Below, piece by piece: positions 34,593-43,770 of a stretch of 64,000 nucleotides of DNA (position 1 is the stretch's first letter; the number at the start of each line of letters is the position of its first letter). The DNA comes from Gemmatimonadota bacterium (GTDB taxonomy: Bacteria > Gemmatimonadota > Gemmatimonadetes > Gemmatimonadales > GWC2-71-9), in contig JANYKV010000151.1 in assembly GCA_025358055.1 (NCBI GenBank), forward strand, positions 1-64,000, given 5' to 3'. Below the pieces are notes generated by a model, which did no database searches, was not told where the DNA came from, and worked only from the letters and a program-made list of their open reading frames with translations. Made by a program: the position numbers and the translations under genes.

Positions 34593-35449
34593 CGCGAGTT
34601 CTTCAGGAAGACCACTCGCGAGATGCTGTCTGAGACCGGAGAGGGGGATGAACCGAACCCCGCTCCGGAGGTTCGATCGGTGATTCCTCGAAAAATGATT
34701 CGGACCGCAGCCACGTCGTTGGGTCTCATCGCGGTGGTACCCAAGGAATCGAGATAGCCCAACTCGAACCCGTTGCTCAGGAGCGGGCCAAGGACCGGTT
34801 GAATGACCTCATGAGCTGAAAGGGAATGGACACCGAGCCAGTACTGCCCACTACTCGAGTAGAGGGCCAACCTCATGACCTCGAATGTTCGAAGCGGGGC
34901 GGGAAGCGATAGCGCCGCGAGGGGAACGGCCACGGTATCGACCACGGTTGGCAAATTTAACGCGGCACCCCCACTGGGACACATGGTGGTGGTTGGCGGC
35001 CCCAAAAGCGGAAGGGCTACCCACCGGTCGTCTGCTGCAATCGTCGAATCTCCTTCCACGAACACCAGGATACTGTCTCGCCCCGGTGCTGGGACTCGCA
35101 AAGCGAACCAGAAAGCACTGTCGGCCGTCACCACGACATCGGATGGGGTGATCTGGCAGACTAGCCCCGTTGCGCGAGTGGCGCGATAGCTCACATCCGA
35201 CGAGCCCGTCACTAGAAGGTCCGACGAGATACCGCGATGAACCGCGACATTCCCCAGTTCGGTACCCACCAACTGAGCGGCGACCCGCAGTTCACTGTGA
35301 AGCCCATGGCGTTCGCTTTGACCGCGAGCCACCCGGGGGGCCTGAGTCAGAATTTGGGAGATCAGGCCAACCACGACCAGGAGAAGGACGACAGCCACCA
35401 ACAGTTCAACGAGCGTTGCGCCCCGCCGCCCCGGGAGGTTCAGGGACAT
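34589..35449 (-). CDS. PilW-like minor pilin
   Basis: A 286-residue prepilin. The class III signal PGRRGATLVELLVAVVLLLVVV has the cleavage glycine followed by A-T-L-V-E, with Glu at +5. A large beta-rich C-terminal part follows, with two cysteines far apart (VCQITPS, TMCPSGG). Size fits PilW/GspJ-type minor pilins. It overlaps the PilV-like gene by ten bases and the PilX-like gene by four. Confidence 0.85.
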   Translation of the reverse strand: MSLNLPGRRGATLVELLVAVVLLLVVVGLISQILTQAPRVARGQSERHGLHSELRVAAQLVGTELGNVAVHRGISSDLLVTGSSDVSYRATRATGLVCQITPSDVVVTADSAFWFALRVPAPGRDSILVFVEGDSTIAADDRWVALPLLGPPTTTMCPSGGAALNLPTVVDTVAVPLAALSLPAPLRTFEVMRLALYSSSGQYWLGVHSLSAHEVIQPVLGPLLSNGFELGYLDSLGTTAMRPNDVAAVRIIFRGITDRTSGAGFGSSPSPVSDSISRVVFLKNSR

Positions 35450-35799
35450 GCGATGACCGTCGAGAGGGTTTCGGCGGCGGTCGAACCCGACCGAGGATAC
35501 TGGACCACGACTTCAGCCGAGAAGCCGTTACCCAAAATGCTGCTCCGCCATAGCTCCACGAAACCACCAGGATGCGCCGCGCCACCGTTGGCCGGACCGA
35601 CACAGCTCGGCCGCGAGAGCGTGCCGAGGCGAATTTGTTCGAGGCGATCCTCCGCGATGAGTACCGCCCGTGATTCCGCGCGCGCGTGCGCCACCATGCG
35701 TTCGGTGGCTTGGGCGCCACCCAAGATCACGAGGATGCCCATCGCGAGGAGGACCAACGCAATCATGACTTCGATAAGGGCAAGGCCGGCGCGAGACAT
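35440..35799 (-). CDS. PilV/GspI-like minor pilin
   Basis: A 119-residue prepilin with a very short leader: MSRAG is cleaved before LALIEVMIALVLLAMGILVI, with Glu at +5. The ATERMVAHARAESRAVLIAEDRLEQIR stretch is typical of PilV/GspI. Two cysteines near the end may form a disulphide. It is the first gene of the V-W-X set; no FimT/GspH gene was found in the window. Confidence 0.85.
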   Translation of the reverse strand: MSRAGLALIEVMIALVLLAMGILVILGGAQATERMVAHARAESRAVLIAEDRLEQIRLGTLSRPSCVGPANGGAAHPGGFVELWRSSILGNGFSAEVVVQYPRSGSTAAETLSTVIACP

Positions 35800-35895
35800 G
35801 GCGTCAAAATGGGCAGCGGTTGCTATCCCGGGTAACCAATGTGTCGCGGTGCAAGAACGAATGTACGCAGGAGACTAAGCGGTGCAGCGGAAATG

Positions 35896-37233
35896 CTATT
35901 CGAGCTCGTAACGTCGAAGTTTGTAGAACAGGGTCCGGAGGCTCACTCCCAGGAGGGTCGCCGCCTCTCGGCGGTTCCCACCGGAGGTGGCAAGGGCTCG
36001 CGCAATTACCTCTCTCTCGAGCGCCTCAACCTGTGGTTTGAGCTCCAGCTTTCCGCTGCCGTGTTCGCCGGAACGGCCGGAGCCCATCGGGAATTGGAAA
36101 TCGGCGCGATCGAGGCGACCGCTCGTGCTCAAGACCGCGGCACGCTCGATGAGCTGTTTGAGCTCGCGAACATTGCCGGGCCATGTGTGCGTCATCAAGG
36201 CCCCTAACGCCTGGGGACTGATGCTCATCGGTCGGGACGTTTTCCGGGAAGCTTGCTGGACAAAATGGGTAACCAGCGCCGCCAGATCCTCGGCCCGTTC
36301 GCGAAGCGGCGGCAGATGGAGACTGAAGCTCGAGAAGCGGCGTAGGAGGTCGGCATTGAACGAGCCGCCGTCCGACGGCGCGTGCAGGTCCACCGTGGTG
36401 GTCGCGATGACTCGTACGTCAGGAGACCGCAAGTGAGCACTACCATTCCCATTCGAGTTGCCGTGCGACGGAGCGGCTTGGGCTAGGACCGACAAGAGCC
36501 GCGCCTGGAGGCGAGGCGAGAGCGCACCGACCTCTTGGAGCACCAGAGTCCCGCCGTCTCCCGCCCGCAATACGTTTTCCCGATCTGCCCCCGGCGTACC
36601 GAAAAGCTCAGCTTCGAGGAGAGATTCCGGAAGTGCGGCGCAATCGAGGCTGATGAACGACGCCTCGCTGCGCGAGCTGTGCCGATGAATGGCGCGGGCC
36701 AATGTTTCCTTGCCGGTCCCCCGCTCACCACTGATCAGGGCGGGCTCGTCGTACGCCGCGGCTCGGGCAGCCAACTCTAAGGCGCTCCGCATCGCAACGC
36801 TTTCGGCGATGACCGCGCTCTCGAGTCCTCTGGCTCCAAGTGAAGCCCGTAGGACGGCGACCTCATGCCGCAGCCGCTCCCGTTCCTCGGCCTTCCGAAG
36901 GATGAGCAAGACTTGTTCGAGGAGAAATGGCTTGTGGACATAGTCGTAGGCCCCTTCTCGCATCGCCGCGAGCGCCTCTGACTCCGAACCGAAGGCGCTC
37001 ATCATGATCAGCAGGGCGGTGCCGCCTTCGGCGCGGTACGATCGAAGAAACCCAAGTCCATCGAGGCGCGGCATGTTCACGTCGCACAGGATGACGCGGA
37101 ACTCCTCGTTCAGCGCCTGCACCAGACCGGACTCACCATCTTCCGCACACGCCACCTGGTAGCCAGCTTCTTCGAGCTGGCGGGCCAAGGGGCGCCGGAG
37201 ATCGGCATCGTCGTCAAGGATGAGCAGGCGCAT
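35896..37233 (-). CDS. NtrC-like response regulator lacking the GAFTGA loop
   Basis: A 445-residue protein of receiver, AAA+ and Fis-HTH layout. The receiver is intact (DDD at 7-9, phospho-acceptor D51 in VILCDVNMP, KPF). The AAA+ domain has a P-loop variant GERGTGKE and LHLPPLRERAEDL, but where GAFTGA should follow ELFG the sequence reads TPGADRENVLRAGDGGTLVLQEVG, and Walker B is LVLQEVG rather than FLDE. It probably cannot remodel sigma-54 holoenzyme and may regulate sigma-70 promoters directly through its HTH (GGNRREAATLLGVSLRTLFYKL). ATG at 37233 matches the receiver start. It sits between minor and major pilin genes. Confidence 0.88.
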   Translation of the reverse strand: MRLLILDDDADLRRPLARQLEEAGYQVACAEDGESGLVQALNEEFRVILCDVNMPRLDGLGFLRSYRAEGGTALLIMMSAFGSESEALAAMREGAYDYVHKPFLLEQVLLILRKAEERERLRHEVAVLRASLGARGLESAVIAESVAMRSALELAARAAAYDEPALISGERGTGKETLARAIHRHSSRSEASFISLDCAALPESLLEAELFGTPGADRENVLRAGDGGTLVLQEVGALSPRLQARLLSVLAQAAPSHGNSNGNGSAHLRSPDVRVIATTTVDLHAPSDGGSFNADLLRRFSSFSLHLPPLRERAEDLAALVTHFVQQASRKTSRPMSISPQALGALMTHTWPGNVRELKQLIERAAVLSTSGRLDRADFQFPMGSGRSGEHGSGKLELKPQVEALEREVIARALATSGGNRREAATLLGVSLRTLFYKLRRYELE

Positions 37234-37319
37234 GCGGGCGGCCGGTTTGCTGGAAGCGAAATGGGGCACGACCGGTTGTGGTACCCGGGCCCGCGCCCCA
37301 GTCAGCCAAGACTTCGGCT

Positions 37320-37712
37320 TTAGGGACAGACAATCACTCCATCGACCGTCGAAGAAGACGCGGCACTGCCTACACCAACATGGCAGGTTTTCGTAGCCGA
37401 GACGATCGTCACATTCTGAATCTGGATCGAATACCCGGTAGAGTTCCCGGCACTCGCGAGCACGCTGTTGCCGGAGCTCGGCGTGTAGTTCGTGGAGGTC
37501 GCAATCGTCGCGGCATCCGTGTACGTGCTGTTGTCGGCGAGGTAGCCCTCTTCCGCCGTCATGTAGTTGCGGATGTCGGTCCGGATCGAGGCCATCTTTG
37601 ACTTGTCTTTCGTCGATTCGAACTTCGGGATGGCGATGGCGGCCAGAATCCCGATGATCACGACCACGATCAGCAGCTCAATGAGCGTGAAACCGGATTT
37701 CGAGTGCCGCAT
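37320..37712 (-). CDS. pilA: Type IV major pilin, copy 1
   Basis: A 130-residue type IVa pilin. Leader MRHSKSG is cleaved before FTLIELLIVVVIIGILAAIA, with Glu at +5. A lollipop C-terminal domain with a disulphide pair (TKTCHVGVG and the final VIVCP) follows. GAGG precedes the ATG at 37712; the longer frame includes non-coding sequence. It is 81 bases downstream of a paralogue sharing the helix, NYMTAEE and the SAASSSTxDGVI ending but differing in the middle of the globular domain. Serine/threonine-rich loops (NSTYTDAATIATSTNYTPSSGNS) are possible O-glycosylation sites. Confidence 0.95.
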   Translation of the reverse strand: MRHSKSGFTLIELLIVVVIIGILAAIAIPKFESTKDKSKMASIRTDIRNYMTAEEGYLADNSTYTDAATIATSTNYTPSSGNSVLASAGNSTGYSIQIQNVTIVSATKTCHVGVGSAASSSTVDGVIVCP

Positions 37713-37752
37713 AGAAGTTCGCCTCATCCCTCTTGGAATTGGGGGGGAAGGA

Positions 37753-37773
37753 GCGGCGGCACCGTGCCGCCGC
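37753..37773 (-). terminator. GC-rich hairpin between the two pilin genes
   Basis: GCGGCGGC-ACCGT-GCCGCCGC forms an 8-bp stem about 20 bases after the stop of the upstream pilin. No good U-tract follows on the minus strand, so it may attenuate transcription into the second pilin or protect the first mRNA's 3' end rather than fully terminate. Confidence 0.5.
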
Positions 37774-37792
37774 CCGTCTCCGTCCACCTAGT

Positions 37793-38182
37793 TCACGGGC
37801 ACTTGATGACGCCGTCAAGCGTCGACGAGGAAGCCGCCGACCCGACGCCAACCTGACAGCTACCCGTACCAGTGCTGATCGAGAGGTTCTGAACCTGGAG
37901 CGACCAACCAGAAGCCGTCGCCGCGCCACCAACGAAGGTGTTACCGGACGACAGGGTGAAGTTCGAGGCCAACACGACGTTCGCGCTCGAGCCGTACGCG
38001 GCGTAATCGGAGAAATACGCCTCTTCTGCGGTCATGTAGTTCCGAAGATCCGTCTTCAACGAGGCCAACTTGGCCTTGTCTTTGGTCGCCGCAAACTTCG
38101 GAATCGCGATGGCGGCCAAAATGCCGATGATGACAACCACGATCAACAACTCGATCAACGTGAAGCCCTTACGATTCGACAT
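37793..38182 (-). CDS. pilA: Type IV major pilin, copy 2
   Basis: A 129-residue type IVa pilin: leader MSNRKG, mature start FTLIELLIVVVIIGILAAIA, and a C-terminal disulphide pair (GSCQVGVG, final IKCP). GGGAGGACAG gives a strong ribosome site. It is the promoter-proximal copy and is probably the more highly expressed. An AT-rich upstream region fits a regulated promoter, but no clear sigma-54 -24/-12 pair was found on the minus strand. Confidence 0.95.
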   Translation of the reverse strand: MSNRKGFTLIELLIVVVIIGILAAIAIPKFAATKDKAKLASLKTDLRNYMTAEEAYFSDYAAYGSSANVVLASNFTLSSGNTFVGGAATASGWSLQVQNLSISTGTGSCQVGVGSAASSSTLDGVIKCP

Positions 38183-38510
38183 ACTCTCTGTCCTCCCTCG
38201 AGGTGAACCTACCTAGTATAACTTCGGGCACCGACTACACTGCGATCGTCCCGAGAGGGAGAAGAGCAACGATGATGCCATTTGCGATGCGATTTTGTAA
38301 TCGATTGCTACATAACCACTTAACAACACATTGCATGGCATTATTCCGCTCCTCCTCCTCCCGACGACTCGGGGATTTTGCGATAGTCAGACTTGGCACC
38401 ATTCCAGCCCGCGCGCCCCGACTTCTTGAGCCCCCCAGTCCGCAGCACTACCATTCCCGCCGAGCGCGTTCCCGCTCGCATTCTTGGTGCCCCTTCATAG
38501 ATCGGCTATC
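38183..38510. other. AT-rich divergent regulatory region between pilins and TMTC-like genes
   Basis: No gene is seen. The stretch 38281-38340 has only 23 of 60 G+C by hand count, far below the genes around it, as expected for a strong or regulated promoter of the pilins. On the plus strand TTGGCACCATTCCAGC near 38393 resembles a sigma-54 -24 element, but the -12 element is a poor match. Confidence 0.5.
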
Positions 38511-40223
38511 GTGACTTCTCCGCCCCTTGCTCGGGACCTTGGACCAGCCTCCACGCCGCGGTTACCCCCATCCGCTCCAGTGTTGGCGCTGGTCCTCCTG
38601 TCTTTAGCGGCCTCGGTGACCAATCTCGGCAATCTCTACACCTACGACGACATCCCGATTATCCGGGATAACGTCTCGATTCACAGTCTGGCTGCGCCAT
38701 GGCACTTCTTCGCCGAGGGATACTGGCCTCCGCCTTTTGACCCCAGCGTGTACCGGCCGCTCGCGATATTCGAGTTCGCTATCCAATGGGCAATCGGCCA
38801 CGGATCCCCGATCGTCTTTCACGCGGTGAGCGTCCTACTCCACCTCGGCCTGGTCTTGGCTGGGTTCTGGGTGGCGCGGGCCCTACTGCCATTGGGTGCC
38901 GCCTGGGTGGTCGGGGCCTTCTTGAGCGTGGACCCTGTGCATGTGGAGGCGGTGGCCATCGGAGTCGGACAACCTGAGCTCCGAGTCACGATGCTGACCG
39001 CGATAGCCGTTGCGTTATATGTACGGTGGCGACGGGAGTCGGGACCTGGCCTCACCTGGTCCCGTCGGGCGGCGCTCGGCGGCCTCTATCTGGCCGCCTG
39101 CCTCACCAAGGAGCAGGGCTTCATGTTGGCTCCCCTCCTCATCGCGGCCGAGTGGCTCCTCGTGACGGACGATCGTCCTTGGACCAAGCGGGCTGCGGAA
39201 CTGCGGCCCACCTATTTGTGGTTGGCCCTTGTTGGGGTGCTGGTCCTCACCGTCCGCATGAAGGTCCTGGAAGGATCTTTCGCCGGCGGGGATCCGGCGC
39301 CGATCCTGCAGGGGATCACCACGGGAAGACGCCTCCTTACAATGTTAGGGGTTGTGCCCGTGTGGGCGCGCTTGCTCTGGTGGCCCGCCCATTTGCAGAC
39401 GGACTACAATGCGAGCGAAATCGTCGCGGCCACCGGATGGGGCGTCGGGCAGGGCGTCGGGACGGTCATTCTGTCGCTCGCGGTGTATCTAACGGTCCGG
39501 ACCCATCGAGCCCGACCCGCCGTCAGTTTCGGACTCATCTGGATTGGCCTGGCACTGCTTCCGGTGAGCAATGTCCTCGTACCGACCGGGATCATCGTTG
39601 CCGAGCGCGCGATGGTTCTTCCCAGCATTGGTGCGGCGCTGGTCGTGGGAGGGTTGGTGCCGGATCTCGGGAGCGCGCTCGGCCGCCTGCCCCGCATCGC
39701 AACCCTCCTGACGGTGGCCCTGTTCGGGGCCCTTCTGGTTTCCGCTGCGGCGTTCAGTGCCTCCCGGCAACGGGTTTTTTACAACCAGATCACGTTGTTC
39801 CAGGACATGCTGATCAACGCACCCAAGAGCTACCGATCATATTGGGGATATGGTGAACTCCTCGCGAAGGCGGGAAACGCATCAGATGCGGAAGCAACGC
39901 TCCGGCGAGCCCTTTTCTTTTGGCCAAAGGACCCTAGGGTCTACGCGACCCTAGGAGACCTCTATCGCAACCGCGGACTTTGCCGCCCCGCGATTGGGGA
40001 GTACCGCAAAGGACTGGCGCTGGCACCCGGCCGCCAGGAAATCCGGGGTCCACTGGTAGTATGTCTACTGTATGAGGGCGAGTATGCGAACGCGAGCGCG
40101 CTCGCCCGGGGCGGAGTTGCGGTGGGACTGGATGCGCCGAAATTCGTGTACCTCAAGCGGCTTGCTGATAGCGCCCTCACGGTGCTCGCCCCTCCACATG
40201 CGGTGAAAGTAGCCCTTCGATAG
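38511..40223 (+). CDS. TMTC-like GT-C membrane glycosyltransferase with TPR tail, copy 1
   Basis: A 570-residue multispanning protein. After the first helix the lumenal loop carries YDDIPIIRDN, the DD motif of PMT/TMTC-type GT-C enzymes, and YRPLAIFEFAIQWAIGHGSPIVFHAVSVLLH, the TMTC hallmark. About ten membrane helices follow to residue 430, then TPR-like repeats (SYWGYGELLAKAGNASDAEATLRRAL, ATLGDLYRNRGLCRPAIGEY). Eukaryotic TMTC proteins are O-mannosyltransferases; the bacterial substrate is unknown. The start is uncertain (GTG at 38511 used; TTG 38484 or GTG 38487 possible). It is transcribed divergently from the pilins. Confidence 0.82.
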   Translation: MTSPPLARDLGPASTPRLPPSAPVLALVLLSLAASVTNLGNLYTYDDIPIIRDNVSIHSLAAPWHFFAEGYWPPPFDPSVYRPLAIFEFAIQWAIGHGSPIVFHAVSVLLHLGLVLAGFWVARALLPLGAAWVVGAFLSVDPVHVEAVAIGVGQPELRVTMLTAIAVALYVRWRRESGPGLTWSRRAALGGLYLAACLTKEQGFMLAPLLIAAEWLLVTDDRPWTKRAAELRPTYLWLALVGVLVLTVRMKVLEGSFAGGDPAPILQGITTGRRLLTMLGVVPVWARLLWWPAHLQTDYNASEIVAATGWGVGQGVGTVILSLAVYLTVRTHRARPAVSFGLIWIGLALLPVSNVLVPTGIIVAERAMVLPSIGAALVVGGLVPDLGSALGRLPRIATLLTVALFGALLVSAAAFSASRQRVFYNQITLFQDMLINAPKSYRSYWGYGELLAKAGNASDAEATLRRALFFWPKDPRVYATLGDLYRNRGLCRPAIGEYRKGLALAPGRQEIRGPLVVCLLYEGEYANASALARGGVAVGLDAPKFVYLKRLADSALTVLAPPHAVKVALR

Positions 40224-40224
40224 C

Positions 40225-41853
40225 ATGAAGAATTCACGGTCGCGGCTACTGCTTCTGTTGGTCGGGGTGCTCGCGATCGCGAGCACTGCGTCGAGCCTGC
40301 GGAACGGGTTTGCCTACGACGACGTACTGATCGTTGAGACCAATGCCCATGTTCACACTCTCGCCTCACCCTTGGCGTATCTGCATCAAAGTTATTGGCC
40401 TGCGGAGAGTGGCCCGGCCGGATACCGACCGCTGACGATTTATGCGCTGGCGATTCAATGGTGGATGGGGCACGGATCGCCAACCATCTTCCACGCGACG
40501 AACGTCCTCCTCCACGTTGCCGTGACCTGGGTCTTCTTGTTGTTGTGCTTGGAATTGATTCCGATCGGACCGGCCGGAATCGCCGCGGCGGTCTATGCCG
40601 TGCACCCGATCCACTCCGAGGCCGTGGGTAACGTTGTGGGACAAGGCGAAGAGTGGATGGCCCTCATCACCAGCGTGGCGGTTTTGGTATATCTGCGCGG
40701 GCGGGCGCGGGGCAGGCTTTCTTGGAGGACCCAAGCGATTGTGATCGGATGTGCCGTCCTCGCTCCCCTCGCCAAGGAGCAGGGCCTCATGTTGCTCGGT
40801 GTGCTGGTGGCGGCTGAATGCACCGTTGTCACCGACAGTAGGCCGCTTGCGACCCGGTTTCGAGAATTGCGCCCCTTGGGACTCTGGCTGATCATGGCGA
40901 CGGGACTCGTCGGACTGCAACGAGACTCGGTGGTCCATGGCCTCGCCTCCGGTCCACCAGCGTCGGTATTCCGTGACGTGGGGTTCCTCGAACGACTCCG
41001 GGTCATGTTGGGAATCGTCCCCCAATGGGGTCGGTTGTTGGTATGGCCCGAACGACTGCTCTCGGTCTATAGCCCCCCGGCGTTCGGGGGGGAACCCGGC
41101 TTCGGGGGGCCGCAGATGCTCGGGGTGGCACTCCTCTTTTGTGGCGCCGCTGTGTTCGCGGTGACTTGGCGGCGAAGGCCGGTGATTGCGTTCGGAATCA
41201 GTTGGGCCGCGATCAGTTTGCTCCCCGTCGCAAACATCCTATTTCCTTCTGGATTTCTGATCGCCGAAAGGACCTTCTACCTACCGACCGCCGGCGTGTT
41301 CATTGCCTTCGGGGCGGGAATTGATTGGATCGCGACGAGGCTGGCCGACCGGCGGAGAAGGGGCCTGCTAGTGTTGGCCTCTATCGCGATGGCTGCGTTG
41401 ATCATCATCGGCGCGGTACGGAGTTCAAGCCGAATGTGGGTTTGGAAGAACAGCGGCACCTTGTTCGCCACCACCGTGAAGGACTCCCCGAACAGCTTCA
41501 TGGCCCATTGGGATTACGGTCGCTATCTCGCGATGTCCGGTCGGGAACGCCAGGGACTCAACGAGATGCGAATCGCCGACTCCCTCATCTCCGATCATCC
41601 CCGGCTGGTTGAGGAGCTGAGCCTCTGGGTTCGCAAACTGGATGGGTGCGAGGCGGCCCTGCCTTATTTCCGCCGCGAGGTACAGCTGGAGGGAGAATGG
41701 CCGGTGGGTCGAAGCCGCTTGGTATTCTGCCTTCTGGAATTGGGCCGGGCGGAAGAGGCGAGCGCGGTGGCGCACGAGGGGGTAGCGCGCGGACTGCCGG
41801 CGTTTGCCCCGCTGGCAAAGAGGGCGGATAGTCTGCTCCAACGACCGCAGTAG
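40225..41853 (+). CDS. TMTC-like GT-C membrane glycosyltransferase with TPR tail, copy 2
   Basis: A 542-residue paralogue of the upstream gene, starting one base after its stop. FAYDDVLIVETNAHVHTL, YRPLTIYALAIQWWMGHGSPTIFHATNVLLH and AVHPIHSEAVGNVVGQGEEWMAL parallel the first copy, and the C-terminal 110 residues form TPR-like helices (AHWDYGRYLAMSGRERQGLNEM). The acidic DD motif after helix 1 is retained. Tandem duplication with divergence suggests different acceptor proteins or sugars. It ends 21 bases before the stop of the convergent GT-C gene. Confidence 0.82.
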   Translation: MKNSRSRLLLLLVGVLAIASTASSLRNGFAYDDVLIVETNAHVHTLASPLAYLHQSYWPAESGPAGYRPLTIYALAIQWWMGHGSPTIFHATNVLLHVAVTWVFLLLCLELIPIGPAGIAAAVYAVHPIHSEAVGNVVGQGEEWMALITSVAVLVYLRGRARGRLSWRTQAIVIGCAVLAPLAKEQGLMLLGVLVAAECTVVTDSRPLATRFRELRPLGLWLIMATGLVGLQRDSVVHGLASGPPASVFRDVGFLERLRVMLGIVPQWGRLLVWPERLLSVYSPPAFGGEPGFGGPQMLGVALLFCGAAVFAVTWRRRPVIAFGISWAAISLLPVANILFPSGFLIAERTFYLPTAGVFIAFGAGIDWIATRLADRRRRGLLVLASIAMAALIIIGAVRSSSRMWVWKNSGTLFATTVKDSPNSFMAHWDYGRYLAMSGRERQGLNEMRIADSLISDHPRLVEELSLWVRKLDGCEAALPYFRREVQLEGEWPVGRSRLVFCLLELGRAEEASAVAHEGVARGLPAFAPLAKRADSLLQRPQ

Positions 41854-41874
41854 CTAGCACCCACCCGGGAGCGC

Positions 41875-43770
41875 TTACCTCCAAAGGGCTATGACTCCGT
41901 CTCGCCAGACCAAGGTCATCGCGGTGAGGGGTGGCGGCGGTCGCCGGTCGCGAGGCTGCTCGATCGCGAGGTATGCGCAAGGAGGGCCAGGCACAGTCGC
42001 CGGAAGCCAATCCCGCGATGCATTCTCCACTTGCACATGCTGGAACTGTACGTTGAGGCCGCGCGATCGGACCAGAGCCCAAAGCGGGTACTCGGCTGAA
42101 TCGTATCCCGACTTCAGCGCAACGAACCGGCAACCTGCCTGCGCGAGGTCATCCGCCGCCCGTTGGTATGACGCCTCCAAGCTGGGGCGGGCGGCAAAGT
42201 ACTGGTCCTCACGGGAGGCAAGGAACACACGCGGAACCCGCCGACTTTGCTTCGCGGCCACCGGCAACATCGGCCTCGTTTCGTTCGTCAACAATGCCGG
42301 TACGGCTGCCAAAGCGATCGAGAGGAGCAAGATGATTCGGGCGCGGGGGGCCGGCCCGAGCAGGCTCAGGGCAACGGCCGGACTCAGGAGCACGAGCGTC
42401 GGTAGTTGAAACCGTGCCGCGAAGGGTTGCCAACGAACCATCATAGCGAGGAGGAGGTACCCGAGCCACACCGCGGCGAGATACCGCAGCAGACGAGGAT
42501 GTTTGCGCCGTTGAAGGACGACCACGCCAGTGGCCACCAACCCCAACAGGAAGTGGAGCGGGCTTCCAGCGACATCCTCATGCACGCTGAGCGGGATGAT
42601 CCGAAACCCGCCAAAGTAGGGGTAGAGTTGCCGGAGGTCGATGTCGAGCACGGAAGCGTGAAGCGCGGCGATCGCCTGCATCACAAAATGATTCACCGCC
42701 TGCCAAGGCGTTGCGAGCTGCAGGGACGCGTGGACTATGAGACTGGAGATGGCGGTCCCAACAGTCAGTGGGGATAGCCGAAGCAGCCGTTGGGTAACCG
42801 GACTTCCAAACGGGTTGTGATAGACGGCGAGGTTTCTGTAGAGTTGACCGGCATTCAGCACGAGAAAGCAAGCACCGATGACCCCAACGGCGCGCAGCGT
42901 GAAGCCCCATCGCTTCTCGCGAAGAGCTGGGCCCAGGAAGACCAGGATCCACCACGGCACGAAAAAATACGCGGTGCCTTTGGCGCTCACCGCGAGCCCA
43001 GTAGCCAGCCCCAGCCAGATCATTGATCGCCAGCCCCATGATGGCACTCGGACTTGGCGAAGCGCGAGAGCGACACCGCACGTGATCCAGAATGTGGCGA
43101 CGAGGTCGGTTTGAGTCGAAGTCGATTGAACTATCGCAGTCGGCATGCAGGCCACGAGGAGTGCCGCGAAGAGGGCGTGCCGAAGGGTTCCACCCAACGA
43201 GCACGTCACGTCGGCAACCGCCACCAGGCTCCCGACGTACCCAAGCCATTGAACCATGTTGGCGAGCCGGTCTGCCCCGAAATCGAGCAGTTGTAAATGC
43301 AGGACGAGAAACTCGCTCCACGGGTTGAGCCAAAGCTGGCGATCGATATTGGTCGCGTACGGCGCGAGAGTCTGATCCGACATCCAATGCGTCACCCGGC
43401 TCATATGATATGTCATACCGTCCCATGTATTTGGGGCGGATACGATGGCAATGATGGCGGTGAGAATCACGGGAACGGATATGGCGCCGAGCAGCACCCC
43501 CTCCCGGAGATCGAAGGTCGGGCGGCGGCGGACCACCCCCGCGGACCTCAGGCGCCACCACTGGACGGCGACACCGGCGAGGACACCGAGCCAGAGGATC
43601 AGAACCGGTACTATTTCTAAAGCACTCATGGCAGAGAGTGCCTCGGTGCCGAGAGCGACCACGACCCCAAACAACAAAGCACCGCGAAGAACCGACTCGC
43701 GAACGCTGGCCCCTCCGCGGTGGAGCACTAGAATGAGACCGCCCAGGGCAATCAGCGGCAGGATACCCAT
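41875..43770 (-). CDS. GT39-like membrane glycosyltransferase
   Basis: A 631-residue protein with ten to twelve hydrophobic helices. The first large loop holds APNTWDGMTYHMSRVTHWMSD, where the acidic residue and YH motif match dolichol-phosphate-sugar-dependent GT-C enzymes, followed by LNPWSEFLVLHLQLL. The C-terminus is a soluble domain of about 130 residues (RVFLASREDQYFAARPS, CRFVALKSGYDSAEYPL). ATG at 43770 overlaps the preceding stop as TGATG; a TTG one codon earlier is possible. It is the last gene of the PilSR/glycosyltransferase operon. Confidence 0.82.
   Translation of the reverse strand: MGILPLIALGGLILVLHRGGASVRESVLRGALLFGVVVALGTEALSAMSALEIVPVLILWLGVLAGVAVQWWRLRSAGVVRRRPTFDLREGVLLGAISVPVILTAIIAIVSAPNTWDGMTYHMSRVTHWMSDQTLAPYATNIDRQLWLNPWSEFLVLHLQLLDFGADRLANMVQWLGYVGSLVAVADVTCSLGGTLRHALFAALLVACMPTAIVQSTSTQTDLVATFWITCGVALALRQVRVPSWGWRSMIWLGLATGLAVSAKGTAYFFVPWWILVFLGPALREKRWGFTLRAVGVIGACFLVLNAGQLYRNLAVYHNPFGSPVTQRLLRLSPLTVGTAISSLIVHASLQLATPWQAVNHFVMQAIAALHASVLDIDLRQLYPYFGGFRIIPLSVHEDVAGSPLHFLLGLVATGVVVLQRRKHPRLLRYLAAVWLGYLLLAMMVRWQPFAARFQLPTLVLLSPAVALSLLGPAPRARIILLLSIALAAVPALLTNETRPMLPVAAKQSRRVPRVFLASREDQYFAARPSLEASYQRAADDLAQAGCRFVALKSGYDSAEYPLWALVRSRGLNVQFQHVQVENASRDWLPATVPGPPCAYLAIEQPRDRRPPPPLTAMTLVWRDGVIALWR

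Noticed and set aside
38385-38410. Sigma-54 promoter ahead of the TMTC-like gene
   Set aside because: The -24 element TTGGCAC fits but the -12 position reads CAGC rather than TTGC.
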